Assembly: GCA_013433145.1 (NCBI GenBank)
Contig: CM024171.1
Coordinates: 6,386,065-6,450,064, forward strand
Origin: Ascaris suum
Taxonomy: Eukaryota > Nematoda > Chromadorea > Rhabditida > Ascarididae
Reading direction: 5' to 3'
Length of the DNA stretch: 64,000 nucleotides
Shown: positions 30,715-44,040 of the stretch, piece by piece
Position numbering within the stretch: position 1 is the first letter of the stretch
Layout: each line of letters begins with the position of its first letter
The notes under the pieces: model-generated
What the model was told of the DNA's origin: nothing
What the model saw: the letters and a program-made list of their open reading frames with translations, nothing else
The model's database searches: none
Made by a program: the position numbers and the translations under genes

Positions 30715-33700
30715 TCAGTTCATGAACTCGGATATCACCCTCTACTGCAATCACGATTGCCGAGTTTCCAGCACGACCGGCCCAATTCTCCGAATAGACC
30801 AGGCGCGGAAAATCGGTACGCTGTTCGATGGGCCGTGGGCTAGGAACCGCACATAGCAGATCGCCCGATCGAAGTGACCACCCTCGTGATGTGCCGTCCT
30901 CGCCCACTGCAAATGATAAGGAAAGTGATGAATAATGCGCAGATCTATGCTCTTTTTAAACGAAGAGTACTGGTGACACCGAAAACTTTAAAAGAAAGGC
31001 ATCTTCCTACTCTTCGTCGGCTCTCGGAGAGCGAAAAAAAACGCTATCAGAAATTGCAAAGAAGAGGCCCTCTTAGCGGACGGAAAAGAGTTTCCGACAC
31101 AAAAGTTTGTCCGAAAAATCGCGGCAGCACAAACTGATTGGAAGAAAAGACTCTGAGGATTTTTCAAGGATTAGCGCCACGGTCCTTTTCGTCAGGGTTT
31201 CTGAGAAACTATGTCGAACTCCATAAACGAGTTTTCTTCGAGTTCGGTATTGCCATTAACTGCAGTTGAATTCCTCTGGAGAAGTCGAAAAAATGAAGCA
31301 GTGCTTGAATCTTCATATGAAAATAGATGAGAACATACCCGCAAAAACAAATTTTTCATTGTCATCGACGAAACATGGCAAACGATAGTGACTATTTTTA
31401 TGCCCTTTAAACGACATTAACGTCTTTCGCGCACGAATATCCCACATTTTGAGCTGAAATCGATAAGACCTGCATCACACACAAACGAACTCAGCTCATC
31501 GTTCCAATTATTCATTCAGAATGAAATTTCGTTCTGCTTTCCATTAAAAATAAATACGCAAACAGATTGCAAATCAAATAATATTTTGCACAAATATGCA
31601 AATTTATGATAACATCATAAACAACTGTTGAATATATTTGACAGCGGTAACTGCATTTTTGTCTCTCTGCAACTATACCTGTCTTAGATTGCAGTGACAT
31701 CTGAGTGGGCAAAGTCCATATCACAAACGTGGATACAAATGAACAGCGGTACATCGTAGCACTGACAGAAGTAGAACGTTCTTCATTATAGAGATAACTG
31801 TATACGTATGATAAGCTTAAAACGAAGCAAAGGCCGATAATTCCTTATCTAGGCACCATATTTCCCTCCTTGCTAAGCAACATATGCATCTCCCTCATTT
31901 TCGAGTAGAGTTATAAAATGATAAGAATGTGTGACTCGTAACTGCCCAAACTTTAAATTCAGCAATCGTTAGAAAATGTTGTACCTCTCCACAGAAGTTC
32001 TCTGATAGAAGCAAATTAGGCTGTGACCGTAATATCCTGATCCAGCCCACTGAACTGCACTGCTCGAAAGTGCTTACTATATGATGACTCTTGAGGCGCA
32101 AATCTGAACACACCATATCAGCTCCACGTAATCCCATATAGAGAAGTTCACCGTCCTGAAAAAAAAAAAACTCGGTATTGTTTAAAAACCCATCAAAAAT
32201 TACGACCAAGTACAATGTCATGGCCAGAAATAACTTCGGCCATAGGAGGACGTGTGAAAGGGGAGGAGGAAGAGGAAGTGAACATGAGACAAACGACAGA
32301 ATGAAAGAGAAATCCCACTCAGCATCGATATGCTAGTTGGCGAGAGATATCCGTATGACGAAATATTCGAAAAGTAAAGCAAGAAATCACTATCCATCCG
32401 GCCTCTTCTCATGGGGGAGATAAGTTTTATTTTAGATGACAAAAAATAAGCACACAGTAGAACTCAAAAAATGCAAAAGGCAGCCTCAGCTAATATTATA
32501 GGAATGGAAAAATAAAATGAAGCAACCGCAAACGGATTAAACAGCACAATCACCAAATCAACTTCAAATGCTATTGTTAGATAAACAAATACGAGGAGAA
32601 CAACGAGTGAAGCATATTTTTAAGAGAAGCACCTGTGAAAACTGTTGGCTGAGTACATTTTTCTTTCTGCTTGAAATACGGAAATTTTGTTCTGACACCA
32701 CATCGACGATCATTGCATTTTCTTCCATACCTGCAATGATAAGTGATTTCCTAGACTTTTGATAGGATTTCACTTTAAAAGAATAAGTGGAACGAAGAGC
32801 ACAGAAAGTATTAAGGCGTTAAGTTCAAATGGATAAGAATGTGCTTACTGCGGTAGTTCGAATGCAATCCCACAAAAAAATATATCGACGCAATGCACTC
32901 TAATAAAGTTCATGTTGAATATGGTCAATAACTGCGAGAAAGATTTGATTACATTATTGCGCACATCTAATCCTAACAATACGTCACTACTATCCACCGG
33001 AAGTGGAAAACAACTTCGGGCTGAACCGGTGATCGAAACCGAGACCTCTCGTTACCGAAGCGAGAACCATACCACCAGACAATCCAGTCGCACCTGCTGC
33101 CTCCTAACGTGATTTTTAAATTGGAATTACCTTTTTTTTGAAAAATGCTACACCAATATTCAACCATCGAATGAAAAGAAAAAAACAGAGAAGCTCAGAC
33201 CAAGTCCGATTCTCATTTTGTTCGCGTTCCAAGCACACGACCACACCTCATCTTGACATGTCCAGCGAATGTTGTAAATCGGCGAACTCATCTCGTCAGC
33301 ATCCTACATATAGAAACACATCACAAAAACAACGCAATCTTTGAAATAAACACTAAACGATCTATAATAAAAACGATTCACAATCTTTATGTCTTCAGTA
33401 AGGAATTACGTACGCCACTCTGTGTTTCGCTGGATTGCACTGGCAACCGCTTTACACTGAATAATTTTTGAACTGAATAAATTTTTGAACCTTATATTCA
33501 TATAGTTCGCAACTTTGATACAGAAATCTTCCAGCATTGATACAAAACTAAACATTCAATGTCGTAACAAACATTCTAATACAACACTGATTTCCTGATA
33601 ATTTTCTAAGATTAGGTGTAACCGGACATTTCATAGACACAGCATTCAAATAAACAAACCGCACTCCCCTTCACCCTACAAATAAAATCCAAAAGAAATT

Positions 33701-36700
33701 TCGTTGAAACTGTGGAAGAAATGCATCAATCCGACAAGAAATATCTCAATATTATTTCCATGCTTACTTGAGTTAATGAAAAATTCGAACGAACTTTTTT
33801 GGATGTGCTTTGCTTGGAAAGCTGCTAAATATGGAACACATGCTATGACTTTCATAACTCCTCCATTCGCTGAAATAAGCATGTCCCGATGAACAAAATG
33901 AAAAATGTTGAAAACTAGTATATGGTAGCAAAGAAAATTAACGAGGAAACCTCTTCATTGCTGAGTTCAGGGACGGGCTCGATGAACACACGACAACACG
34001 TGGTTAATTTGCGTTGCATACTAAGATGTGAGCTGGCTGTAACATATAAGACGCATGTGACATCACTATCTACCGGAGCGGTTACCATATCCACCAGGTT
34101 CGGATCGAGCACATAGATCGAATTAGAGGTTGCTTCGAATTTCAGCCCGTAACGATTGCCCGCCTCGTTTGCACTGCAGCACTTACCTCCATCTCGAAAT
34201 AACCCGTTACGTCTGAAATTATTATAATTACCATTTAAAGATACCGACAAAAAAGCAAGTTGTTGCATATATGGCACACACACGATGTACAAGTCCATCA
34301 GCTAAATGCTGAAACAATGGCCTCCTCCATTTTAGTCTAACCAATTAATTTCATAGCCTTTGGAGCTCGTCCACTCTATCAATCATGTATGAGTATCACA
34401 GTTTTAAGACTGTGCAATGAAAAGCAAAATTCAGATTTTGCAGATAATGGGATGTAGATCATCAGTTTAAAATATAGGTTGAAACGAAACAGTTTTCACA
34501 CGTTCTATCACCAAAAAAGCAAAACGCTGAAAACTTCCCTCCTCGGCGAGTTATAGAAAAACCCTGAGGAAACAGAATTCTAATTAAATTTGGCCATGAA
34601 CGTTTAAGGAGGAAGCAAGACCACTAACCGAACAATATCGGTATCCGATTTAACACTGAGGCACATTATACGAGAGCTGGTCCGCCGCGAATCACCCGGC
34701 AGACCCCAGTTAGATACTGCCCAGCAACCCAAAATTGTCTTTCCATCCTTACTTACATCCAAAAATTGACAACCCGCCAAGCGATCGACATGATTCGGCA
34801 ACACCTAAAAGTAGAATTACCATATCGCTGGCACCGCCGCCTCTCAATATGTATACACACCGATGTGGCCAGGAGTTCAATTTCTGAAGAGGAAGGATTC
34901 GAGCAATCGCACCGCAACATCATACGAGATTTTGTGCTTCCCAGACAAAAACTTATTGAAAGGATCAAACGAACATAAAATTCATGGATTTTTTTTCATG
35001 TGCGAAAGGCAAACAGTTTTGTAGATAAGTGGCGGCTTTGAAGGGAGGATCACCCTCCTTTCCTTTGTTTAGGGCCTCGTAGACATAGATACGCACATAT
35101 TACATAAACGAATTGATGAAATTTCCGACTGTTCCAAACATAATCACGATTCGACCAGATTAACTGGCATGCGGACCGCCGGATAAAGGAAGCTGGCTGC
35201 ACCATACTCCACATTAACCCCTCCTTTATTTCTGCTCCCAGTGGCAAACTTCTGCGCGGTACTATAAAGTCCGAAATTTCTGACAGCCTAGGAATTGCCT
35301 TTATGATTTTTGTTTTTAATTTTTCACTCTTTCCAGAGTTCTTGTGTCATCCCCCAAATGAGGCTTCTAAACTTAGTGTTCTTAGTCCCCGTCCTCCGAA
35401 CCAGCGAAAATGAGTACCACATGAGCGCAGTTGCTACTCACTAAAATATCAATGTGACCAGCGTCCCCAGATGGCGTTCTGATAGAAATGTTACTCATAT
35501 GAATGGAGTTACCCCGCCATTATCCCTCAAAACTGATAGTGTTTCATTTCTTCGCCACTAAAAACGGGAAGTTATTTAAAAAACAACACGTGATCGCTCA
35601 TCAAAACGTCAAACATGTATTTCTGGAAATTACTTCCCAGCTACTATTCACAGACTCCACTTGGCTCCATCCTTCTTTCAGCCTGACCCTTTCCTCTCCC
35701 GCACTTCGAAAAGCCAATTATTACTTGCCTCTCTTGTATAACTAGGCGTGCTGTTCGCGCAGACGAGCGCCGATTCAGCAAGACCATGCTGTAGTTGACT
35801 CAACATCGATGACTGTCTGTAGCCGAACTCTCGGGCACGAAGAGTCGAAGCTAATGATTTCATGACGGCCCGCAATGCAGAATGCGGCAACGAATTGCTT
35901 ATGTGACTGGCGTTAAGCTGTGATAGATGTTCCTGTTCTCTTCGCGCTCGTAAAAAGTCGCTTCGTCGGAAACCAATCGCCTAAGCATGTGGAAAAAAAA
36001 TATTTGAAGTCAATTTCGGAATGAGCATCGAAGGTACAAATAATATCGAGCAACGAAAGGAGAGGCGAAGGCGACACTCATTCAATTGCAACAAACACCC
36101 ATCAGAATTTATGATGCGGGCACGGCTATCCATACTGCCATGCAGAAGAACACCTCCTTTCCGTCATCAAGTCTCTATTTTGCTTTTAACCAAGTAATAA
36201 TTGCAAATTTTTTAAAAAACGCTGCTAAAAGGAACCTTAGTTGCCAAACCGAATTTAAGCTGTACTTACCTGCTACATTTTGCTTATGCAACTTTTATGC
36301 AACAAATTTATCGTCAGAAACCGTTAAGGGCGTCAACAGACAGATAACAGGCAACAGCTTGTGCAAGCACTAAGTGTCAAAATCAAAAGTAAACGCGAAC
36401 AGAATAAGGTAAACTGCCAGGTAATTGAAGAGAGATATTTAACTGTGGCTCACTGCCTGAGGTGAGGATGTGTATGTGGCGTGAAAAACTAAACAGACCT
36501 GCTCATTTTCACAATCAAAACCACTGGGTTTTGCCAACCTGACAACTATGAGTTTGGCACAGTGCCAGTCCATAAATTAAAACGAGGAATTCTTCACAGA
36601 TTTAGCAGAAAAACGATCAGCAAGGTTTGAAGTCTAGTCACAAACTCTCTTCTAGTTAACAGATCAATCTATGCGAGACAGGTTCATAATATATAAAAAA

Positions 36701-39639
36701 CATACCGATCCGCTAGCATCCGGTTGAATACGGTAATATCTCCGTGTGGAAGGATCATATGAAAAACCCGGCAAATCACTCTCCTCTATTGAAGAACCTC
36801 TCACAGCGAGACCCAGTAATGAAGGTGGTGTAAATGACTGAGAATAGCCCACTCCATCTACTTCCATCGACGAATACCTTGCCGCATTTTCCTCATCGAC
36901 GCTGAATTTTGAGTGAGGAGATTAATCTGCGAAAAACGATAAAGTTTAAAGACGTCTTAATGAATCTAATTTATGTCCCAAGTCAATCGCTGGAAAACTT
37001 TCGTGTCGACTCTCCTCCAGTACTTAAAAAAGTTTCAGTTTGGATTTCCAGCTCAACGAACAAACAAAACTAGTCCAAAAACAACATCAACACACACCTT
37101 CTGAACACGAAATGTCAGTCGTATCGACATCTGAATGGAAGACAGTGGGACAAATTGTGTTTTCGTTACAGGAAATCCGAAAATGTACTCTTATTCGTTT
37201 TTCGACCAGAAGGCTCTTATCCTGCTGCTCATTGCGACCTTAACGACCACTAATGGTCTCTCAAAGAATTCAATTTCAACAGAGGTATCAAGAAGGTCAT
37301 CACTATCTCAGAAACTTACAAATTCAATTTTCAACTAGCACTCATATCGCTCCAATGAAAGGAATAGTTTTAATCACTAATTCATTAAAGCTAGGAGTGA
37401 CAAGTTTCGGACTAAAATATGACACCACCTTTTCTTCATCAGCTTCCTTCATCTGTAACGCTCTCAACAATAAACGCTTTCTCTTGCGCGGTGTGTTCGC
37501 AACTCCCATATGTAATATTCTGTCGGCATGTTCTACAGTCACAATACTCGTTTGGGTGCTGGTGATTTCGAGAATCCTACAGTTGCAAGCTCGAGAAGCT
37601 TATAGTTACAGATTCAAAGGCGCGGAAAATGAGCGCCATAGAAGCACAGTTGGCATTCGAGGCTCCAAAAAATCGAGAATCATCGAATGGACTTTTTCAA
37701 AGACCAACACTAAATGGAAGCACAGTAACAGCGCATAATCAATGGTATTTTTGAAACAAATGTCACGATGTGCAGTTAGATAACGTTCTAAACGATATAC
37801 AGGAACGATCGCTTCGGGATTATGCTCGAATATTCCTCACGTTCAATCTAGATTTAGAAAACATAATAAGAAGCTTACAACTTTATGGGTTTTTAAAATA
37901 AATACGGTGGTGGTCGAGAAATCTTTAGCTCCAGTTTCTTATCGTTTCACGTGCACACAAATCACCAGTTCGATATTGAGCCTCCCAACGTGCCACTTTT
38001 ACAGTACAGAATCGTCTCTCTATCGCTTTTGAATCGAGAACTTCTATTCGCAATAATTAATCTCTAAGAAAGTCCGGGCAAGCGTGCAAAAGAGATACGG
38101 CGCTGCAAAAGGGATAGAGAGGATATTTTTTAGAAGTCAAGCTATGTCGACCTAAGCCGCCAAATCACTAAGGATGAAACAGTCACACGTTTGCGATCAG
38201 AACATTCCCGCCGTAACCGTCGCGATCACTGAGAAAAAATTAGTTCCTCTTAACTGCAACGGCTATGCTGGCTAAACCGGAACTGAAAACAACCATTTCC
38301 CAATGATGGCCTACAAGTATCAAGAGCCATTGTACGCCTAAAACAAAGAGGCAGCTGGAAAAAAAGGAGTGTGCCAGTCATACAGAGAAGTGGTACCTGC
38401 TTCCTGCGGCTTCCCTAGAGCGCCTCAGGTTCTGTTTGTTACGTCGGGAAGTTTGTCTACTGTTGTGTGACCTTCCACGTTGCGACTGTCGCTGTATATA
38501 CACCTGACATCCCATGTTCGCAACACGCTGAGGGTTCTGCGAAAGGTAGGTAGCCGTCGATGCGGATGGAGGATGTGGAAACTGGCGCACACACGGACCC
38601 GACGCTACAAATTACCAAAGCATTCATTATGTGCGCAAACAGATATTAAGCAAATACCTTTCGGTTATTAAAACCTTAGGTCGGCTGCAGCTTTCGAAAG
38701 GCAAAATTTACCAACAATTCAACCAGCGAAAGGCTGCAGAATAGCCAAAGATTTACCATGAGGCCTAAAGAAAGAACGAGAAAGAGAGGGAAGAGGATAG
38801 GGGATTGCAAGCTTGTTGATTCAAGGTGGCGACCAGAGCAAGAAACCGTTGGACACATAACATGCAACGACCGTTAATGGACTAAACGATCAAATGTAAC
38901 ATTTTATGCGGATTTAATTAAACTACCACCACTGCTCCCTTCTCTCTCGCGCCTTAGTATAAGCCAACCACTCTATTATCTGACCACCATCAAGCGGAGC
39001 AAAAAGGCGTTGGCCTAATTATACATCGATAACCCTGGTACGAATTCTCGAGAGAAAACGATGGAGCGGAAAAACAAGAGAAACCGGCAATACGCCACTA
39101 TTTAATCATGGCGCAAAAAGGACTTCAGTGACGTCGGATACATACAGTAAAATTCAACTGTTTATAGAACATAATTACCTATAAAAACAGTCAAGAATCG
39201 CTATAAGATAACCAAAGAATGAAACAATATAAAAAATTAATCATCATTATCACTAACTATAACCTTGCAGATCGCTGATGGTCCATCCGCCGCAAAACTT
39301 CCTTCATGTGAAAACGGAACCGTTGTCCATTTCTCCAATGAAACAACGCACTGAGAGGTTTTCTCCATTTCTCCAAGGTTGCTTTTCCACACCCTTCTTC
39401 CAATTAATAACTTTTCTCTTCATCATTTCTTCACCTGTTTCCCTTATTTATCAACAATAATCTCATAACCACATTTAAACAATGTAGATAAGCCAGTGCC
39501 GAAAGAATTTTTGCTAGTGAACGAATCGTTCTGGTCAGGCAATGCTGAACGAGAAACAAACCGGAAAGAGTTCCGAAAGCCGATCCGTTGATGAGCGCCG
39601 ATCCAGACGGTGATGTTGGAGGTTCATTTCGCCGCTGAT
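30707..39639 (-). CDS. dcaf-4: WD-repeat protein of the DCAF4/WDR21 family, 12 exons, 5' end open
   Basis: Substrate receptor of the CUL4-DDB1 E3 ubiquitin ligase (family role). Exons on the minus strand: 39639-39562 (tentative), 38604-38397, 36901-36706, 35980-35729, 35287-35165, 34804-34629, 34212-33951, 33303-33201, 32730-32633, 32155-31985, 31453-31339, 30906-30707 (stop 30709-30707). All phases agree. Family blocks: LPGFSYDPSTRRYYRIQPD near the N-terminus; then RLAGCQFLDVSKDGKTILGC; DEVWSCAWNANKMRIGLGM; NAMIVDVVSEQNF; DGELLYMGLRGADMVCSDLR; SVGWIRILRSQPNLLLSENF; LKMWDIRARKTLMSFKGHKN; VGEDGTSRGWSL; ending IAVEGDIRVHELTL. The Arg/Gln/Ser-rich region before LPGF (exons 1-2) looks disordered. 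At least 659 residues are seen against about 495 in human DCAF4 as I recall it. The donor after exon 4 reads GAG/GCAAGT, a likely GC-AG intron. The initiator exon lies upstream of 39639 and was not found; an internal ATG in exon 2 (MGCQVYIQRQ) is an alternative start. Confidence 0.85.
33019..33089 (-). tRNA. tRNA-Pro(CGG)-like sequence, probably a pseudogene
   Basis: On the minus strand 71 bases fold as a tRNA. The acceptor arm GACTGGA/TTCAGCC pairs at 6 of 7 positions, the anticodon arm CTCGC-TTCGGTA-ACGAG gives anticodon CGG with one C-A mismatch next to the loop, and the T arm is TCGGT-TTCGATC-ACCGG. The D region GTCTGGTGGTAT resembles animal tRNA-Pro. The nearly invariant G53-C61 pair of the B box is replaced by T-A. 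It sits in the DCAF4-like intron 33200-32731, same strand. It may be a decayed tRNA gene or the head of a tRNA-derived SINE. Confidence 0.5.
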
Positions 39640-40439
39640 CTGAATGCAATCGGTGTCATGGAACGTTTCTAAACACATTGAAAGAATTTGCGCTGCTCTT
39701 TCACAAATATCAATCTTGCACAGCAAAAATCACCATATGGGTCGTTTTGAAAACTGCAAAGTTTATAAACTCTGTTCCAGAACAAACATTCCCCTCTCAA
39801 TTTAATATCAGAAGCTTTTTAATGAATCAACAACAACAATGAAAATATTTATGGGTATATACTCTTTGCATCACTATGACTCAATATGAATAACAAATTC
39901 TAGAAGCTTCATAATTCCAAACATCCGTATTGGAAAACACAAGTTCTAAATGCCCCCAGGGAACAAACAGGGAATATTGTGGCTGGAAAAGAAAAAGTGA
40001 CGAAATATATTGGGTGACCTGATGGATAAGGAGAAACGAAAGGGACAACTTGCATTACAATAATAACAGCATAAGCGGCAAAAAAGGTATATTCACTTTT
40101 ACAAGCGCGATATGAGAACCATCTGCCTCGTCCACTCGTTTGCGATGTCGAGATATTATTACTGTTGTGCATTCAACTCAGCTGAAAAACAATATAATCT
40201 TACATAAATTATGGCCACAATTTCACGACATATAAAATGAATTACTTTGCTAACACAAATACTGCTTAGGATTCGGCGGATCGAGAAATCGCGCCTTCGT
40301 TTATAGGGCTGAAGCATCCTCGGAAGTTACGGGAGTAGTATGGTTGTCCTCGAGAGGCAGGGCATCGTCGAAGCCATTGAAGACGTCCCGCGACAGGGGT
40401 CAAAGTAGTAATGTTGCGTTCAGAGGGGCCATGAGAGAT

Positions 40440-40493
40440 ATGGTATCCTTGGAAGTCCTCGAGCAGTATGGTATCCCGGAGTCCTCGAGAATG
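40440..40493. repeat. Imperfect 27-bp tandem repeat with diverged neighbour
   Basis: Two adjacent units share TATGGTATCC, then GAGTCCTCGAG or AAGTCCTCGAG. A more diverged relative (AGTATGGTTGTCCTCGAGA) lies about 100 bp upstream at 40336-40354. The block is GC-richer than its surroundings. Confidence 0.55.
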
Positions 40494-42003
40494 TCATAGG
40501 ACAGAGGGCTCAGAGCAATGGAGTGCTCACATCAGAAGATCCTTTACGGATGACGTACCTTTGGCGGCTAGTTCGTCGAAGTATACTGACTTCGACAGCC
40601 GGAGGTTTCATACCCTTTACAGCGGAGGTCTACGCAGGCTATATGCCAATGCTGCTCAACAAAATTGAAATAACTTCTTGTTGCGGGCATGAAACATGCT
40701 CACTTTATTTCGGTTCACAGAAAACAACATGAAATTCGTGCAAAAGTTGTTTTTTGGTGTTTGCTATTTAAATGAGAGTGCCTATTCGTGATTGTAGGAT
40801 GGCGAAGGTATAACTTCAGTGAGTAACCGTTTCACAGGATTTCGTCCGATATGAGTGTTTACCAGCCAAATTACCAGATCAACAGATAAAAAACCATCGG
40901 AATTAAAAAAATATGCCCAAAATGCAGAGAAAAATTTAACCGATTGTACTGCTCATAGAGACGATATGTTCTCCTTAGCGACGTGAAACAGCAATTCGAC
41001 CGGTTCAAAATGCAGTCTGGTCGGCCAAAAATGCATGCAAACTTTCAGCCATGCTCAAATAATTATAATCCCTTTCAAAGCTGACGAATCAACCTGATTT
41101 GGCAGAAGTCAGCTAAGGCGTACGGTACATTCGTATAAATTTCACAGCTTTAGCTTCAGCGGTTTCCTGTTCAAAAGCAGTGCGCAGACAGAGACAAAAC
41201 GCATTCACATGGACATGCCCTATTGCTGTGCACCTTGCAAGTGCAACTTTGCATAAAACAGCTGGATGGCGCTTGAAACTTAGAATTTAAGTATTCTTTG
41301 TAGAACGAACGCGGCGGAAGTGGCAGCAACCTGGAAAGCTTTTTCCATCTGTAGAAAGCCTTGGAAAGAATCACTGTTGACTGACCAGTGGGAACACCCG
41401 TTCTAACACAATGAAAATAAAACAAAGTGAGTAATTCAGACTGCCGTACTGCATAGTGTTCAAACCTGCTAACGTCTCATCGTGGAGAATGTGGACTGAA
41501 AGTTGACTTCATTTGAAGCATAAGTTTTTGGCTATGGGACAGTGAGCACGGGCGACCCGTTACTGTGGAGGAAAGACAAATTGACGGGGTACTACAGTAA
41601 TATCTCACAATAGAGTGATACTTATTTCGAAAGAGTAAAATCTGTTCACAATTGAGAACCTCCTCATACACTTTTCTGTTGCTTGTTAAACTTTGAAACA
41701 AAGAGGAATATCCAAACAAAATACAAATTGAGACATATAAAACGTTTGAAACAAGTCGTTTTGTTTGGAAAATTTGAAACTGCTGATTCTCAGGCGTGTG
41801 AAGATTTTATCGGATATTATTATACACTGTTCGCGTATGATAATAAACCTTAATAATAAGTCTTACACATAAGTTTTTTGAACCATTTATCAGTGTGATG
41901 ACAATCAAATGTTTTCGGTGCTACAAAGTTTAATTGGCCAATTGTCCCTAATATCTAAGGGCCCTGTTCCCAATCTACTATATCACATTCTTGAACATAT
42001 TTC

Positions 42004-42018
42004 CGAATAAAGTGTTAT

Positions 42019-42112
<94 letters not shown>

Positions 42113-42126
42113 ATAACACTTTATTC
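42004..42126. repeat. Palindrome with a (TA)n core
   Basis: CGAATAAAGTGTTATTGCA at the left is the exact reverse complement of TGCAATAACACTTTATTCG at the right. Between them are about 84 bases of pure TA. The whole 123 bp is self-complementary and could form a long hairpin or cruciform. Confidence 0.95.
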
Positions 42127-43081
42127 GAAAATAAATGAATAACCCTCTCTTTACAATCTACACGTAACACTATAGAAAGCTACAAAGTGCAAATGAAGAA
42201 AAAGTAAAGGCAGTAAACAAAGATGGGGAGAAAAAATAAAAAAGAATTACATAAAGGATGCAAATGATTTGAAGATAGGCACTTTCACAATTGTGCTAAT
42301 CAAATGATAGAGGTGAGGAGATCAACCGGTAAAGCTATCGCTAAAATTTCATCGGTTGGAATTTTCAGATCTCAAGACGTCAAAAATACCATCAGTTCTG
42401 GAAGACCGAAAATTTGGGGGGGGGGGGGTTAACATTTAATCTTGAAATCAAAATTCATCCCGGCATCCCAAACAAAGCAATATCGCACAATCAGTAACAA
42501 ATTGTAAATGCAACCAGCACGTGATAAAAATTATAATACCTGTCAGCGGAGGATACGTTGAGTTGACGAATAAACCAATGATTTAACACGCCAAGTGAGT
42601 GAAATGTTTCCACATAAACAATGATCGATGTACCTGCAAACAAATGTAGTAATATTTAATATTAGCACTATCTATGAGCATAAAACTTCGACTGGAAAAA
42701 CGCAGCCAACACAACAAACAAACGTGCTTAATGCCTTTTCACACTGCACAACAGATAGATGCAACGCAAATTCATTGAACAATAAGTGCAATTACTGTAA
42801 TAAAAACTAATGACTTCGAAAAATTAGCTTGCATATTAATTTACAAAAGTTTTGTGGTTACCTAACAAAAAAAGAGAAGAAAAAATATAGTGTAAGTTAT
42901 TAGAGCAAAACTGCACAACAGCAGAGTTGACATTATCTAGACGTGATAAGGTTTCCGCGTTAATCGTTGCGCAGTCTCAAGAGAGCTTCAAAACTTTGAG
43001 ATGGGTCAGCCGAATTCATTCACTGGAACACGATGGATTCTCAGCGTTTAATAAGTATAGTGCTAAGGTTTTCGTGATGAG

Positions 43082-43335
43082 ACGCACGAAAGCGCACGAG
43101 CACAGGAGAGACGGAGAGAGGTCGCGCGCGTCCTCGGTGAGCGGCGCGGTAGCGGTCACTCGGCAATAAAAATTTCGCAGTAAATATGAAAATATACCGT
43201 AAGGAAACAAAATTGGAAAGACGAGTTTCAACACATTTTAAAGAGCACTGAATGCTCTATCAGAATCATTAATAAGCTGAGACAAAACAAGAACTTTTCT
43301 ATAAGATCAATTTCTTACGTGACGCGCAATTGACA
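43082..43335 (+). repeat. Left copy of a ~250-bp inverted repeat
   Basis: From GACGCAC to GCAATTG this sequence matches the reverse complement of 46368-46622 with small differences. Shared words include GACGGAGAGAG, GCGGCGCGGTAG, GGTCACTCGGCAATAAAA and TAATAAGCTGAGACAAAA. Its distal half recurs as a direct, more diverged copy at 43410-43515. The CpG-rich outer part contrasts with the AT-rich inner part. It is likely the end of a DNA transposon or another mobile family. Confidence 0.8.
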
Positions 43336-43409
43336 AAAATTGCACGGTCACCGATATATCAGGGCCTATAAGTGCATAAAGGAACAAGATTTGAGAAGAG
43401 CGACTAGGC

Positions 43410-43515
43410 ACATTTTAAAGAGCATTAAAAACTTTATCAGAGTCATTAACAAGCTGAGACAAAAACAAGAAATTTTCTATAAGATCAATTCCTTATGTGA
43501 TGCGCAATTGACGTA
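43410..43515 (+). repeat. Direct duplicate of the inner part of the inverted repeat
   Basis: GCACATTTTAAAGAGCATTA through TGATGCGCAATTGACG repeats 43232-43335 in the same orientation at about 180-bp spacing, with substitutions. No equivalent second unit was seen beside the right arm. Confidence 0.75.
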
Positions 43516-44040
43516 ATTTGCAGAGTCGAAGTACATGCGTTACAGAGATTGACGTATGTTGACACTGCTGACATATGCGAGCGATTTAAGAAAGCAATCG
43601 CTCGACGAATTACGGAAGCCCCATCACTGACTGGAAATGGCAACAGGTGTCGTTTCTCAACAAGATCGTCGGTCCCTTCTAGAGATGTGAAGCAAACATC
43701 TGAAATCTCAGATATGATAGGGATCATGGCGAAAAGACGTTTCATAAGTAGCGCAAGTTTTGAGTTGCTTCAATTACGAGCACTTAACAAGTGATCCTCT
43801 CTCTGTCTTGAAACATCGTGAGTTTGGTGCTACTTTAATTGATAGCTTGCTGTGGAAGAAATCAGAGATGTGCTGTTTATGTTTGACGAGATGGCGAGGA
43901 AAATGATGTATGGAATATGGCCTATGGAGCCAGATGTAGCTATTTCTTCGAAGTATCCTTGTCAGCCGGAACAGGCGCAAAACAAGGGGACATTTGTTCC
44001 CCGAAATCCCCATCAGCTCTCGAAGGACTCTTGAGAAAGA

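Larger units (their letters stand above)
39640..43080. other. Spacer upstream of the DCAF4-like gene, repeat-rich
   Basis: No coding exon recognised. The first exon and promoter of the minus-strand DCAF4-like gene should lie here. Repeats present are a 27-bp tandem pair (40440-40493), a (TA)n palindrome (42004-42126) and a 13-base G run (42416-42428). Confidence 0.45.
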
